46,828 bases of DNA from Xanthobacteraceae bacterium (GCA_030037895.1 JASHPW010000131.1:1-46828); one strand, 5' to 3'; counted from the stretch's first letter, positions 33,583 to 43,098 are shown. The notes: a model not told the origin generated them from the letters alone. Numbers and translations are program-made.

Positions 33583-36500
33583 GACTCGATATCCTGGTAG
33601 TTCCGGACAGGGAAGGCTTCACACTCGGCGTCGACGCTGCGCATTGAGGATGCGGTCGGTCGGCTGATCGTATTTCCTATGCGTCCGGGCGGGAAGGGCC
33701 TCCCTGCCGGCCACAGCAGCGTTTCGTCGTCCGTCTGGTCCATGAAGTTGCCATAGAGATTAGGTCGCACCCGCATCCAGTCGTTGAGAAATTCATCGAG
33801 GATGGTCATGCTCCGCGTTTCTTCGGCCGGCGCTACCTGCCGGATGCGATTGCTGATGACGGCACAAATCTTGTTGCGAACGCCCGCTGGTATCTCGGCC
33901 CTGGGGCTGCTCCGCAGCGAAGGGTAACGGAACCTTATGAGCGCCACGGCCAGAGCGTGGATGGCACGCTCGCTCACGGGCACGGAAAAGGGAGTGACGC
34001 TGGTCGGCTCGACATGCTTGTAGACGCTTTCATGGTAGCCGCGGAAGCTTTCGAAGTGCGATCGGTCGCGCGGCTTGAAAGGATTGTAGTTGGTAATCAC
34101 GAGTCCCGGCGTTCCCGCGGTTCGGCCAACGCGACTGGATGCCTGGACGTACTCTGATGTGCCTTTTGGCTGACCGACGATGGTCATGATGCTGAGGCGC
34201 GGGACGTCCAACCCGACCTGAATCATGTTCGTGGCGTAACAGAGATCGATTGCCCGCTCGTCGGGATATGTTGTGAATAGCTCTTGAAGCACGAAGGGGA
34301 CATCGTCGCTCCGCAGCCGGCTGGTCAATTCCCGAAAATTGTTGATGAACCGCCGCCGGTCCACACCGCTGGCTCTCATCATGTCCTTGGAAATGCCGAT
34401 TCTGTCCCACACCGCATTCAGCCGCTCCCGGATGTCAGCTTGCACCAGCGTGGCGGCGCGCCCCAGTTCGCGCAAGCTGTTAAAGTAAGCAATAAGGGTC
34501 CAGTAAGGGTCGATTGCCTCTTCCGGCCCATCAAAGAGCCTCGGTGCCTGCAACAGGATTGAAAGCGTCCATACCTGGGCCGTGATATGCGAGGGCAGCG
34601 CGCTTGCGAGCACGCCGACATACGTGCGCCCGTCGGCAGCGCTGCCCTCGCGGGCAAAAAAGGAGTCATCGGCTGATAGCCCTTGCGGTGGAAACAGCGA
34701 TGATGCTCGCCCGTAGAGTGCGCTGACCTGTTCCGATGCCCGTGCGATCGTTGCGGTCGAAGCGACGATCTTCGCACCAATCCGCGTCTCGCCCTCGACG
34801 CGGGTTGTGAACTCGTCAATCACCGTCTCGTAATGTCCAACCATCGATCCGAGCGGACCCGAGATAAGGTGAAGTTCGTCTTGAATTATGAGGTCAGGGG
34901 GCGTCTGCGCGGCAGCATTGTCCAGTCCAAAGATAGCCCGCGCCTCCGGCGTCCACGGCAGCATGGCAAACTTATCAACCGTGCCGATCAGCAGTGTCGG
35001 GGGCGATGCATAGATCGCCTCATCGATAACGGTAAGCGGAAGTCCTGGTGCGGCCGAGAACGCGCACGCCGCATCCTCACAGCGGAAAACGAAGCGGCGT
35101 CTTCCGCCGGCATCGCGTTCGAGCTGATAACCAAACGCCCTAATTTCTCGGCCGTACTCGCGCGGTCCCATATCGACACCGCACCACGGGCATGACAGAA
35201 CGACAAAGCGATTCCCGCCTTCGCCTTGAGCCAGAGATTGGTAATCCTTGACGGCTTGGTCTTCGCGGTTGGGTGTGACCCCCGACCCAAGCCACAGACC
35301 GAGGGTAATTGGCTCCGGACCGAATGCCGCCGCGTCGCTCCGACGGATGAGTTCGAGCGCGCAGATCAGTGACGCCGCACGCTGGAATTGCTGCGTCGTC
35401 AAAAGCCGCAGTGTGTAACGCATCAGCACAGTCGTGCCGGCATTGCTCGGGTCGACCAGACGCCGATGCAAAATCACGAAGGCGGCAAGGCCCAGATAGG
35501 CTTCCGTTTTGCCGCCGCCGGAGGGAAACCAGATCGTGTCAACGATCCGCCGGTCGTCCGACCCCGGTTCCATGAAGGCTCGAAGATTCATTAAGATGAA
35601 GGCAAGCTGAAAGGGTCGCCAAGCGGTTTCAGTCGAGTAGGTCGGAGCGACGAACGGCGCCGACGGTTCGGGTCCCTTCGGTCCTTTCTTCCAGCTCCGC
35701 CGTTTGTCCGAGTTCGATGCGAGGTCGTAATGCCCGCGCTGCTCGATCATCGCCCGGTTCATGAGCTGGAATGCGCGGAAGGCCTTTTCGTCGCAATTAA
35801 GCACCTTAATACCAATCTCGATCCGTTCCGCACAGCGCAGGCAGCCCGCCAAATGGTCTCGGGCCGCGTCCTTCAACTCCCCAACGATCATCGGATCGGC
35901 GACGAGATCGACCTCCCGATCCTTGATCCAGCCTCGATACGCCGCGAGTAGGGCGAGGCAGGTCGCACTCACATCCTCTTTCGACCCCGTCGCGAGCTTC
36001 AGCACCGACAGATTGGCGCCCTTCACATCCGGGCGCGCCAGCACGGGCGCCTGCCGGAAGGACGGCAGGACTTCCGTGCGGACGCTCATTACCCGCTTCT
36101 CGTGTAGGACCCAGTCGGCGGCACAGCCATGTCCCACGGCGTAAACGGGCCGGTGTCGATACAGAAGTGTCATCGATAGTTCTTCCCGGTCCCTGCCTCC
36201 GTCAGGCCGGTCGGGATAGGCGACGATGGACGATCCATGAGGTGCTGTGACGGTGAGCCCGCATTGAAAAAAGGAGGTCTCATTGATCGGCTGTTGGGTC
36301 GGTGTCGTATTCACCAGCGTGACGGTGATCAGCCGCAGGTTTGTTCGCTTCCACGGGCGGCTAACAATATCCAGATCAAGCATGCCCTCACTTTGGCCAT
36401 CCGAGATCGTCAGGCGCCGCTGTGCGCGCCGCAGCTCTTCGGAGTTAAAGTCCAGCGTGGCTTGTTTCGGATACCGGAACCAGAGACGCGGCACCGTGCC

Positions 36501-37019
36501 ATCCTTCGATGCCGGGTAACCTTCCACCGCAACCTGCCTATAGATGGCCCACGACGCGGCTATTGTCAGACCTCCCGAAACGTCCGCAAGAAAGCTCAGA
36601 CCCATCGTGCTCGGCAGGAACAATGATGCCGCCGAAGTCTCTTCATCCGTTTCGGTTGCCGCTTCGGTTCCAGGCGCCGCATCGGTCGGGACGATCTCGT
36701 CTTCCGCCTCGCGCTCCTCATCGGGGTCAGCAACGTCGGCGGCAACAGCCTGTTCCGATGCATCGATCGCTGGCGCATTCTCAATCGCCTCGCGCTCTTC
36801 TTCCGCCGCTCCCTCCGAGCCCGAATATGCAACGCCATTCGGGAAAAGAATGCCGCACGCGTAGCGGTAGCGGGGAGGGTCTTGCGGTCGTAGAATCTCC
36901 TCCCGGTTTAGCTGCATGAACGGATGTCCCGGCGCCGGCCCGACGAGTTCGCGCCGCAGCCACTCGATAATGCCGTCGCGAACTTGCGACGCTGTTTGAA
37001 TCGTGTCTCTTTCTGTCAT
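33579..37019 (-). CDS. drmA: DISARM DrmA helicase
   Basis: This 1146-residue SF2-type helicase of the DrmA kind opens with IIEWLRRELVGPAPGHPF and RYACGILFPNG, the DrmA opening. An acidic Glu/Asp-rich stretch lies at about 80-140. Walker A FPSGGGKTEAYLGLAAF is near 497, the DEXH box IIQDELHLISGPLGS near 711, and the C-terminal helicase motif YVQASSRVGRTAGTPGLV near 955. The tail NPFKPRDRSHFESFRGYHES and SVTPFS is shared by this family. It overlaps the NERD-helicase gene and drmB by 4 bp each, so it sits in the middle of one transcript. No frameshift was seen. Confidence 0.9.
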   Translation of the reverse strand: MTERDTIQTASQVRDGIIEWLRRELVGPAPGHPFMQLNREEILRPQDPPRYRYACGILFPNGVAYSGSEGAAEEEREAIENAPAIDASEQAVAADVADPDEEREAEDEIVPTDAAPGTEAATETDEETSAASLFLPSTMGLSFLADVSGGLTIAASWAIYRQVAVEGYPASKDGTVPRLWFRYPKQATLDFNSEELRRAQRRLTISDGQSEGMLDLDIVSRPWKRTNLRLITVTLVNTTPTQQPINETSFFQCGLTVTAPHGSSIVAYPDRPDGGRDREELSMTLLYRHRPVYAVGHGCAADWVLHEKRVMSVRTEVLPSFRQAPVLARPDVKGANLSVLKLATGSKEDVSATCLALLAAYRGWIKDREVDLVADPMIVGELKDAARDHLAGCLRCAERIEIGIKVLNCDEKAFRAFQLMNRAMIEQRGHYDLASNSDKRRSWKKGPKGPEPSAPFVAPTYSTETAWRPFQLAFILMNLRAFMEPGSDDRRIVDTIWFPSGGGKTEAYLGLAAFVILHRRLVDPSNAGTTVLMRYTLRLLTTQQFQRAASLICALELIRRSDAAAFGPEPITLGLWLGSGVTPNREDQAVKDYQSLAQGEGGNRFVVLSCPWCGVDMGPREYGREIRAFGYQLERDAGGRRRFVFRCEDAACAFSAAPGLPLTVIDEAIYASPPTLLIGTVDKFAMLPWTPEARAIFGLDNAAAQTPPDLIIQDELHLISGPLGSMVGHYETVIDEFTTRVEGETRIGAKIVASTATIARASEQVSALYGRASSLFPPQGLSADDSFFAREGSAADGRTYVGVLASALPSHITAQVWTLSILLQAPRLFDGPEEAIDPYWTLIAYFNSLRELGRAATLVQADIRERLNAVWDRIGISKDMMRASGVDRRRFINNFRELTSRLRSDDVPFVLQELFTTYPDERAIDLCYATNMIQVGLDVPRLSIMTIVGQPKGTSEYVQASSRVGRTAGTPGLVITNYNPFKPRDRSHFESFRGYHESVYKHVEPTSVTPFSVPVSERAIHALAVALIRFRYPSLRSSPRAEIPAGVRNKICAVISNRIRQVAPAEETRSMTILDEFLNDWMRVRPNLYGNFMDQTDDETLLWPAGRPFPPGRIGNTISRPTASSMRSVDAECEAFPVRNYQDIES

Positions 37020-38743
37020 GCTGGCGCCGACAGTCTCAGGCTGGAGATGATGCGTTCATTGAACAGTTCCCGCGTCGCTGCGCTGCAAAGAAGGAACAAT
37101 CGTGTGCGCGCACGCGACATGCCGACATAGAGCAGATTGTCCGCTTCCGCTGCGTCCTTGGTATCGATGTCAGCCAGTATGACGACCGCACGCTCAAGAC
37201 CCTTGTACGCATGAATAGTCGAACGCGGGATTTCCTGCGGGCTGGCCTTCTCAAAATCGTTCACAGGCCAGTTTGCGAGACGCGACAGCCGCGCAAGCGG
37301 TCCCGCTTCGAATCGCCCCGGCGCGAGAATGATGATGTCTTCCGGCTTGTACCCCTGGCGCCGCAACGTCATGCCGACCTGTTCGAGATGCGCGATCTGC
37401 TCTTCACTATCCGCATGATAGAAATATTCGACCGTTTGCCCTTCCGGCTGTCGATTGCTGATCCGGCCGCCGTAAGACCCGACAACAAGTTCGATTTGCT
37501 TCGCGATCATCCGCGTGTTTCGACAATTGAGCGACAGCGCAAAACTGGCGATTCCAGGGAAGACGGCGGTAACTTGCTCGCGCTGCCGCGTGGATGCGTC
37601 ATAGATTGCCTGATGCACGAAGTCTCCGAACAGCATGATCTGAGCCGTATCGCCGCCAGTCCATTCCTTCACGATCTGTGCCAGACCTTTCATGGGAAAG
37701 TCTTGCACCTCATCGACCAGCAGCGCGTCGAACCGCTCGCCGATTTCGGCGATAGCCAGCGCACCCAGCTCGTAGTAGTCCTCCGAGAAAAATTTTGGCG
37801 CAGCTTGCGCTTCCAGCCGAAGGAATTCGTCGGCGATGGATGACCGCAGGATTCGATCGCGCAAAATCCTATGAAGGTTACCCGAGACCAGCGGGTCCCG
37901 CTGGATGCCCTCGACGGCTCGCGACAGCCACCGACCCAGGTTGCGATTGAAGCAAGTGAGCAGCGTCGCATGCCCCTTGGAGGCGGATCGCTTTGCCGCT
38001 TCGAGAGCGAGCAGCGTCTTCCCAGTTCCTGCCGGGCCGTAGACGAGACAGGTCGGGTTGGCGGCAAGTGCGTCGAGAACGGCGTACTGCTCCTCCGTCA
38101 GGCTGCGGATGCGCTCCTCGGTATCCCAAAGGTCCGACGAGATCGTGCCAATGCGCTCGAAATCCGGCCGGAGGAATTTTAGAAGCCGATCGCAGGTGGA
38201 CCGCGACGGCTTTCTCCGGCTCCGTTGCGCCACGACAAGCGATGGTGTATTCATCAGCCGCGTTTTCCAGTCACCCTGCAAATCACCGCGGTCGATAACC
38301 TCGTCGCGCCGGAATTCGGTTGTCGGCGGCGGGCTTGAAATGTCCGGGAGGACGACCGCCCAGCCAATCGCACATCCTGCTTCCGAGCTGTTCTCGCCAA
38401 AATGCCTGCGGATCGCGTGAACGAGCTTCCACATACCTTCCTGCACCTGGGCGAACGGGCTTCGCTTGTATTCGTGCCGGGCGCCGTGCTGGTCAATCGT
38501 GCTCCATTTCCCGTTCACGCAGGAGACGCCGCCGCCCTTCACCTCCAGGCACACGATCCCACAATCCGGAATGATCACAGCGAAATCAATTTCTCCATAC
38601 TCTCCTGAATACGAATTTGAGAGGCCAAGCGAATGCAACACGGTCCATTGTTCCGCATCAGGAATGCACTTGAGTAGTTCAAACACCCGCCGTTCGGAAG
38701 GCGGCGCCCTTGGATCGACCGTGTCAGGGATCATAGTCGGCAT
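37016..38743 (-). CDS. NERD nuclease - superfamily 1 helicase fusion
   Basis: This 575-residue protein has two parts. The N-terminal NERD (nuclease-related) domain carries the PD-(D/E)XK-like residues GEIDFAVI (E51, D53) and LEVKGG (E67, K69), all intact. From about 230 comes a UvrD-like SF1 helicase: Walker A YGPAGTGKTLLALEAAK (about 234), LLVDEVQDF (about 339), STIHAYKGLERAVVILAD (about 505) and LLYVGMSRARTRLFLLC (about 540). Such fusions bind and probably cut DNA while translocating. The gene lies between drmE-like and drmA with 20-bp and 4-bp junctions, so it is cotranscribed with the DISARM core. It is not part of the published DISARM classes as I know them. Confidence 0.88.
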   Translation of the reverse strand: MPTMIPDTVDPRAPPSERRVFELLKCIPDAEQWTVLHSLGLSNSYSGEYGEIDFAVIIPDCGIVCLEVKGGGVSCVNGKWSTIDQHGARHEYKRSPFAQVQEGMWKLVHAIRRHFGENSSEAGCAIGWAVVLPDISSPPPTTEFRRDEVIDRGDLQGDWKTRLMNTPSLVVAQRSRRKPSRSTCDRLLKFLRPDFERIGTISSDLWDTEERIRSLTEEQYAVLDALAANPTCLVYGPAGTGKTLLALEAAKRSASKGHATLLTCFNRNLGRWLSRAVEGIQRDPLVSGNLHRILRDRILRSSIADEFLRLEAQAAPKFFSEDYYELGALAIAEIGERFDALLVDEVQDFPMKGLAQIVKEWTGGDTAQIMLFGDFVHQAIYDASTRQREQVTAVFPGIASFALSLNCRNTRMIAKQIELVVGSYGGRISNRQPEGQTVEYFYHADSEEQIAHLEQVGMTLRRQGYKPEDIIILAPGRFEAGPLARLSRLANWPVNDFEKASPQEIPRSTIHAYKGLERAVVILADIDTKDAAEADNLLYVGMSRARTRLFLLCSAATRELFNERIISSLRLSAPA

Positions 38744-38763
38744 TACCGGGTCTCAAGCTCGTG

Positions 38764-41427
38764 TCACGACAGCGGCCGTTCGATCCAGTTTAGCCGGTTA
38801 ACCGATGATATCGGCCACTCCGTCAGCCCCTCATCGATCTCTGCGATTTCGACGATCCAGACCGCGCCAAAATCAAGTTCGACGCGCTGCTCGTGCTCGG
38901 CGGCATCGACCAGAACGTTTTCACACTGTGTGGCGAGAATATGCGTGAGCTTGGCACCGGCGCTGAGATGCAGCCCGCGAACTTCGGCGATTGCTTCGGC
39001 GCAGTCTTCCCAGCGGCGTTCGCTCGCGCCTTCCATCGAAAAGGTTTCCGCGATACCCAGCACATCGGCCTTCGACCGCGGTCCGATCCGGCTTTCGCTC
39101 TTCAGCCATCCTCGGATCGTGGCGAGGCTGCGGTTCACACCGACAGTCGCCAGCTTAGCCGCGATTTCGTGCGCGTCGAGATTTGTGCGTCGAATGGCAC
39201 GCTTCCACAAGGCAGCCCGGTCCCGGAGCGCGATGTATTCCCGTTCGCCAATATCCCGCTCGGCCATTTCGCGGATGACATCCTTGTCGCCCGACTCGCG
39301 GATGATGAGCCGGTTGCCGGCGGCGAGGTCAGGGACCTCCAGTTCCACGACGGTCGATCGCGTCCCACCGGCCCCGCGCACCGCCAGAACTTCATGTTCC
39401 TCGGTAAAGGCCGCCCAGGACGTTCCGCAGAAGGTCATGTAGCGCGCCTGGATCGCAGCCTCTCCGACCTTCCGATGCACTAGGGGGCGGTGCACTTTGG
39501 TCCTTCGCGTGCCGACGAGGCGGTCGAACCCTGATATGGCGTCATCGCCCTCAGTCGCACGTTCCGGTTCCTCAATAGGCCAAGTCCCATTCGACTTGTG
39601 CTGGCCGAATTCTCCGCTGGACAGGCCTGTGACGCGCGAGCGCGGTCCGTCATTCAGTCCGAGCCGGTCGCGCAGCCGTGCACGGAGGCGCAAGCGCTTC
39701 TCGTATTTTTCAATCTCGAAATCGTAGCCAACAAAGACAATCTCGCGCGCGGGCCACGGATCGATCAGGCGCGCGAAACCATCGCGTCGCATGAGCCCAA
39801 AGGCAACAAGGCGTGCCGGCCGCCGCGCCTCGCGCAGACCTTGCGTCGTGAGAGTAAGAAATCCCGGCTCGCCCCTGGCCTTCAGAAAACTCGCGAGCCG
39901 CTCGCGATCTCGGCCGAAGTCTGCAACGAACGCATGGGTGTGGAGCGAGACGCGTCCGGCAAAACTAAGCAGAGCTTCGCCCTTGGGCGTTTTTTCGCCG
40001 GCACCGAACTCGGTCACGAACGCATCGGCACACTGAAGCAGATTGTCGATGCGTTCAGCGGCAGCGGTGCCAAGGCAAAACTCGACATGCCGGCGATGCC
40101 GTCTGAGCGCCGCGGAACATTCGCCGAGACGCACGCGATCGTTTTGGTCGGGCGCTTCAAGTAACGACGCCAGGAGAAAGAAGAGGTCAGACGAGGCCTG
40201 CCGCACTTCGTCCAGGCGCTGATCGAGTTCCGCTTCCTCGGCAGGCAGGGCGTTGCCAATCGCCGAGACCTGCTCATAAGCCGAGTGAAGTTCGGATGAT
40301 CGCACAGATAGGGTCGTGAAGGTCGATTCCTCAAGATCGACGGCGAGGCTGCGAAGCGATTGCGAAAGACCCGGAAGTCCGTGCAGTGGATATCCGCGAT
40401 CGCCGACATGCAGCTCCCAGCCGCGCGGCTCCCACACGAACCATCCGGACTCGCGCAGTTTGCGGGCTTCCTCGCGACGCTCGGCAGGTGCCAGGACCAA
40501 AACGCGATTACATTCAGCAAATCGCTGTACGATTTCAAGATTGCGTCTCACCAACTCAAATCGGTTGGATATGAGTATGCGCTGCCTTCCGTTCGCCTTA
40601 GTATCGGCGCCATTAAGAAGCAGTGCATCCTGCGTTACGGCTACCAAGGGCTCGCCCATCGCTCCGCTAGGATGGGTGACGACGGCCCTTCGGGCTTCAT
40701 CGATGTAACCCCAGACAAACTTCCCAAAGGCCCTGACTCTCCGCCCTTTGGGGTCTCGCGCCAGAATGAGCGCAGCTTCCTTGAGTGCCTCTTCGAAGCG
40801 TTGTCGCTGTCCAAGGAGAATGACCCGATTGCGGATCATTCCGGTATTCCCGAAGGTCCTGGTGCGTGCCGCCGCATCAAACGGAGTCAGAAGCGGCGCT
40901 TCCGGCTTTTCGCCACTCTTGAAGATTGGTCGCTTCCGCTGCGTCGGTTCGAGACCCAACATCACGTTTTTCTGGACAAAGAGACTCGCGTTGGTCTTTG
41001 AACCCTCGGCATCCACGTAGTGCAACTGCGCCAAGCCATCTCTTATCCCGCAGAACGCGATGACTTTTCCATCCTTCAATGATCGGAGGCGAATTCCGGG
41101 GCGCAGCACATCCTGGAAAAACGTATCTTCGAGCTTCGGCCAATCCTCTTTGAGCGCGACCAGCGCCGCGAGCGCCGCCACAACCTCCGCGACACCCTCT
41201 ACATCCGGAAGAATGATACATGCAGGAGCATCGAGGGCTGGATTAACCGCCGCCGCCACAAGCATCCGCAAGGCGAAAGGCAAAGGAGCCGTTGACTTGC
41301 TCCCATCCGCAGCAACCCGGTCGATGATATCGAGATTGGTTACCTGAGGGGTCGGCTCCGACACTGGTACGACTGGCGCCCCAGACACACCATCAGCGCC
41401 GTTCCCCCGCTCTCCCTCGCCGTACAT
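38764..41427 (-). CDS. DrmE-like protein (class 2 DISARM candidate)
   Basis: The frame is 887 residues from the ATG at 41427 (a TTG at 41448 adds seven). I do not see catalytic motifs that give a reaction. The call as DrmE rests on length, on position as the first gene ahead of drmA and drmB, and on the presence of a C5 methyltransferase, which is the class 2 DISARM signature. The N-terminal third resembles a Rossmann or helicase-like fold (PACIILPDVEGVAEVVAALA). Near the C-terminus (about 780-830) is a helix-turn-helix-like GVNRSLATIRGWLKSESRIG. DrmE is itself of unknown function. It could instead be an unrelated component of a new system. Confidence 0.6.
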   Translation of the reverse strand: MYGEGERGNGADGVSGAPVVPVSEPTPQVTNLDIIDRVAADGSKSTAPLPFALRMLVAAAVNPALDAPACIILPDVEGVAEVVAALAALVALKEDWPKLEDTFFQDVLRPGIRLRSLKDGKVIAFCGIRDGLAQLHYVDAEGSKTNASLFVQKNVMLGLEPTQRKRPIFKSGEKPEAPLLTPFDAAARTRTFGNTGMIRNRVILLGQRQRFEEALKEAALILARDPKGRRVRAFGKFVWGYIDEARRAVVTHPSGAMGEPLVAVTQDALLLNGADTKANGRQRILISNRFELVRRNLEIVQRFAECNRVLVLAPAERREEARKLRESGWFVWEPRGWELHVGDRGYPLHGLPGLSQSLRSLAVDLEESTFTTLSVRSSELHSAYEQVSAIGNALPAEEAELDQRLDEVRQASSDLFFLLASLLEAPDQNDRVRLGECSAALRRHRRHVEFCLGTAAAERIDNLLQCADAFVTEFGAGEKTPKGEALLSFAGRVSLHTHAFVADFGRDRERLASFLKARGEPGFLTLTTQGLREARRPARLVAFGLMRRDGFARLIDPWPAREIVFVGYDFEIEKYEKRLRLRARLRDRLGLNDGPRSRVTGLSSGEFGQHKSNGTWPIEEPERATEGDDAISGFDRLVGTRRTKVHRPLVHRKVGEAAIQARYMTFCGTSWAAFTEEHEVLAVRGAGGTRSTVVELEVPDLAAGNRLIIRESGDKDVIREMAERDIGEREYIALRDRAALWKRAIRRTNLDAHEIAAKLATVGVNRSLATIRGWLKSESRIGPRSKADVLGIAETFSMEGASERRWEDCAEAIAEVRGLHLSAGAKLTHILATQCENVLVDAAEHEQRVELDFGAVWIVEIAEIDEGLTEWPISSVNRLNWIERPLS

Positions 41428-41465
41428 GGGCCAGCCCGTAAATACCAATCAACGCGCGCCGTGTT

Positions 41466-41493
41466 AAAAAGGCCAATGCCGTCAGTCGGCCTT
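41466..41493 (-). terminator. Terminator/attenuator-like hairpin just upstream of drmE
   Basis: Read on the minus strand, AAGGCC and GGCCTT form a 6-bp stem with a 13-nt loop, followed directly by TTT (five T in all, two in the stem). It lies only 18 bp before the first possible drmE start. Either the transcript from the DUF3800 gene ends here and the defence promoter is squeezed downstream, or the hairpin is a leader that can attenuate the defence operon. The stem is short, so the call is tentative. Confidence 0.45.
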
Positions 41494-41628
41494 ATGACTC
41501 CGGGTTTCTACGGCAATATCCGTAACATAATCCTACAATTCCTGCGCGACGAAACGCGCGCGCTCGCCAACTCGGACTTGCACTTGAGCTCACTCTTGGA
41601 CCATGGACCCCATTCGCGAACAGACCGA

Positions 41629-41658
41629 GAATGTCGGACTCTACCGCGAATGTCGGAC
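41629..41658. repeat. Tandem 11-bp repeat GAATGTCGGAC
   Basis: GAATGTCGGAC occurs at 41629-41639 and again at 41648-41658, 19 bp apart. It lies in the 273-294-bp non-coding stretch between the DUF3800 stop and the drmE start, which also holds a TACGG...CCGTA inverted repeat (41509-41524) and the hairpin above. Repeats of this TGTC-type are seen at ends of some insertion sequences, and they could equally be operator sites. No transposase is near. Confidence 0.45.
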
Positions 41659-41721
41659 ACTATACGGACAGAAGGGCAAGCGTCCGGAATAAAATCCAGG
41701 CACGACGTTAACCGATTGCAA

Positions 41722-43098
41722 TTAAGGCAAAAATATCCGCCGAGGTAGCCAGCGTTCACTGACGTCAGCCAGTCGGCGGCTGCTCAATCCCGTCCTGGCG
41801 CACCGTCGCGCCTCGGAAAGGTTGCGCCAATCCGAGGACCAGCCTTGCACACGCCGCGTCCCCGGCGGCTCCATTGGCCGCGCTTGCCCTGCAGAACGAA
41901 TAAAGAACAAGTTCAGGGCAAAGTCAATCGGCCGTGATTTGCTGCTGGACGCCGATCCCGCAGTGCGCCGGTTTTCCATCTGAAATCGCCTGAATTGCGG
42001 CAGTGATGCTTTGGCAAAAGCAAAAACGGTTTCCATTCCTTCCAGCGGGTCTTCGCCATTTTCAGCACGCGTCGCAAGTTCCTCCAGAACGAACCAGCAT
42101 ACGGGTGCTTCGTCGCTTTCCAGATCCATGATGTCGAAGTCCGGAAGGACGCAATCATCATGAAAATGGCCTTCAAGTCTCTGGCCATGGTCGGCAAGTT
42201 CGCGACCGCCGCCGGGGACGGCCGCGGTAATCCCGGCAAGCATGTCGGCGAGCTGGACGCCCGCATGAGCGGCCGACGACGCGAAGGCGAGAGGCTTCGA
42301 CATGTTCCAGGTCAGCGCACGCCGCTTGCCGAACATTTCGACGTGTACGATGTCCGGTCGGTTGACCATCACGTCGTGGAGACCGGACAGGGCCCTCAGC
42401 GGCTTGGAATCGTCGCATACGACCTCGATAAGCGGGTGCCTCTGACCCCAGGATGCGAGATGGCTGGAGACTGCTGCTCCCGTGAGGTCCAGTATCCATT
42501 TTCCGCTCTTCGACCGACCGAGGTCTCGTATCTCCTGCGCGATTATCACGTTATAGCCGCGCACGAAGCGCAGAATCTGTCCAATCATCGGATTGGCACC
42601 GACCTGCGAGCCGAACAGCGTGGGAGCATCCGCGGGATCAAGCGATCTCATAAAGGCTTCGAATTCCCCTGCTAGACCTTCGATCGATTTGTCGCGCATA
42701 AGCATGAAGAAGAACATCGCTACGAACTGATGAACCTTGTGCCGATAGAAGAGCGCGTTGTTCGATTGAAGCACGGGCTCATAAAGATATTCGAACAGCT
42801 TGGCGGCCAAGCTGTAGCGCTTGTCGTAAAGAGTGACGATGTAGCGGCCCGAGAGCGCATCTAGCACGTCGAGGATCAGCTTGCGGCCGCGCGCGCTTTT
42901 CAGGAGCTTCGCCGCCTTCAGTTCAGGTATCTGCGGCGAATGCTTGGCGCGGACACGGCGGATCAAATCCTCGGCTTCCCGCAATGACAGATCGTGCGAC
43001 GCATAGCTGAAGAAAGGCTGCTCGGGATTAAGCAGATTGTTTCCGGTGAATCCGGCTTCATCACACGAAATCAACTGGGCAGTTAGCAAGCCTGACAC
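41722..43098 (-). CDS. DUF3800-domain protein
   Basis: This 458-residue protein starts with a GTG at 43098. The N-terminal LISCDEAGFTGNNLLNP (D13, E14) is the DUF3800 opening, where a D-E/S pair begins an RNase H-like fold. The central helical region and AHAGVQLADMLAGITAAVPG also fit. DUF3800 proteins are frequent in defence islands and mobile elements, and no reaction is established. After about residue 370 the composition changes to Arg/Ser-rich with little order, as if the original stop were lost by a frameshift or deletion. It reads toward the DISARM operon, 273 bp upstream of it, and may be its accessory or independent cargo. Confidence 0.72.
   Translation of the reverse strand: MSGLLTAQLISCDEAGFTGNNLLNPEQPFFSYASHDLSLREAEDLIRRVRAKHSPQIPELKAAKLLKSARGRKLILDVLDALSGRYIVTLYDKRYSLAAKLFEYLYEPVLQSNNALFYRHKVHQFVAMFFFMLMRDKSIEGLAGEFEAFMRSLDPADAPTLFGSQVGANPMIGQILRFVRGYNVIIAQEIRDLGRSKSGKWILDLTGAAVSSHLASWGQRHPLIEVVCDDSKPLRALSGLHDVMVNRPDIVHVEMFGKRRALTWNMSKPLAFASSAAHAGVQLADMLAGITAAVPGGGRELADHGQRLEGHFHDDCVLPDFDIMDLESDEAPVCWFVLEELATRAENGEDPLEGMETVFAFAKASLPQFRRFQMENRRTAGSASSSKSRPIDFALNLFFIRSAGQARPMEPPGTRRVQGWSSDWRNLSEARRCARTGLSSRRLADVSERWLPRRIFLP

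Noticed and set aside
31729-37019. Druantia (DruE-type) interpretation of the DUF1998 and helicase genes
   Set aside because: Druantia DruE is a single very large protein. Here helicase and DUF1998 are separate genes with DrmA and DrmB openings, and a C5 methyltransferase and drmE-like gene are linked, so DISARM fits better.
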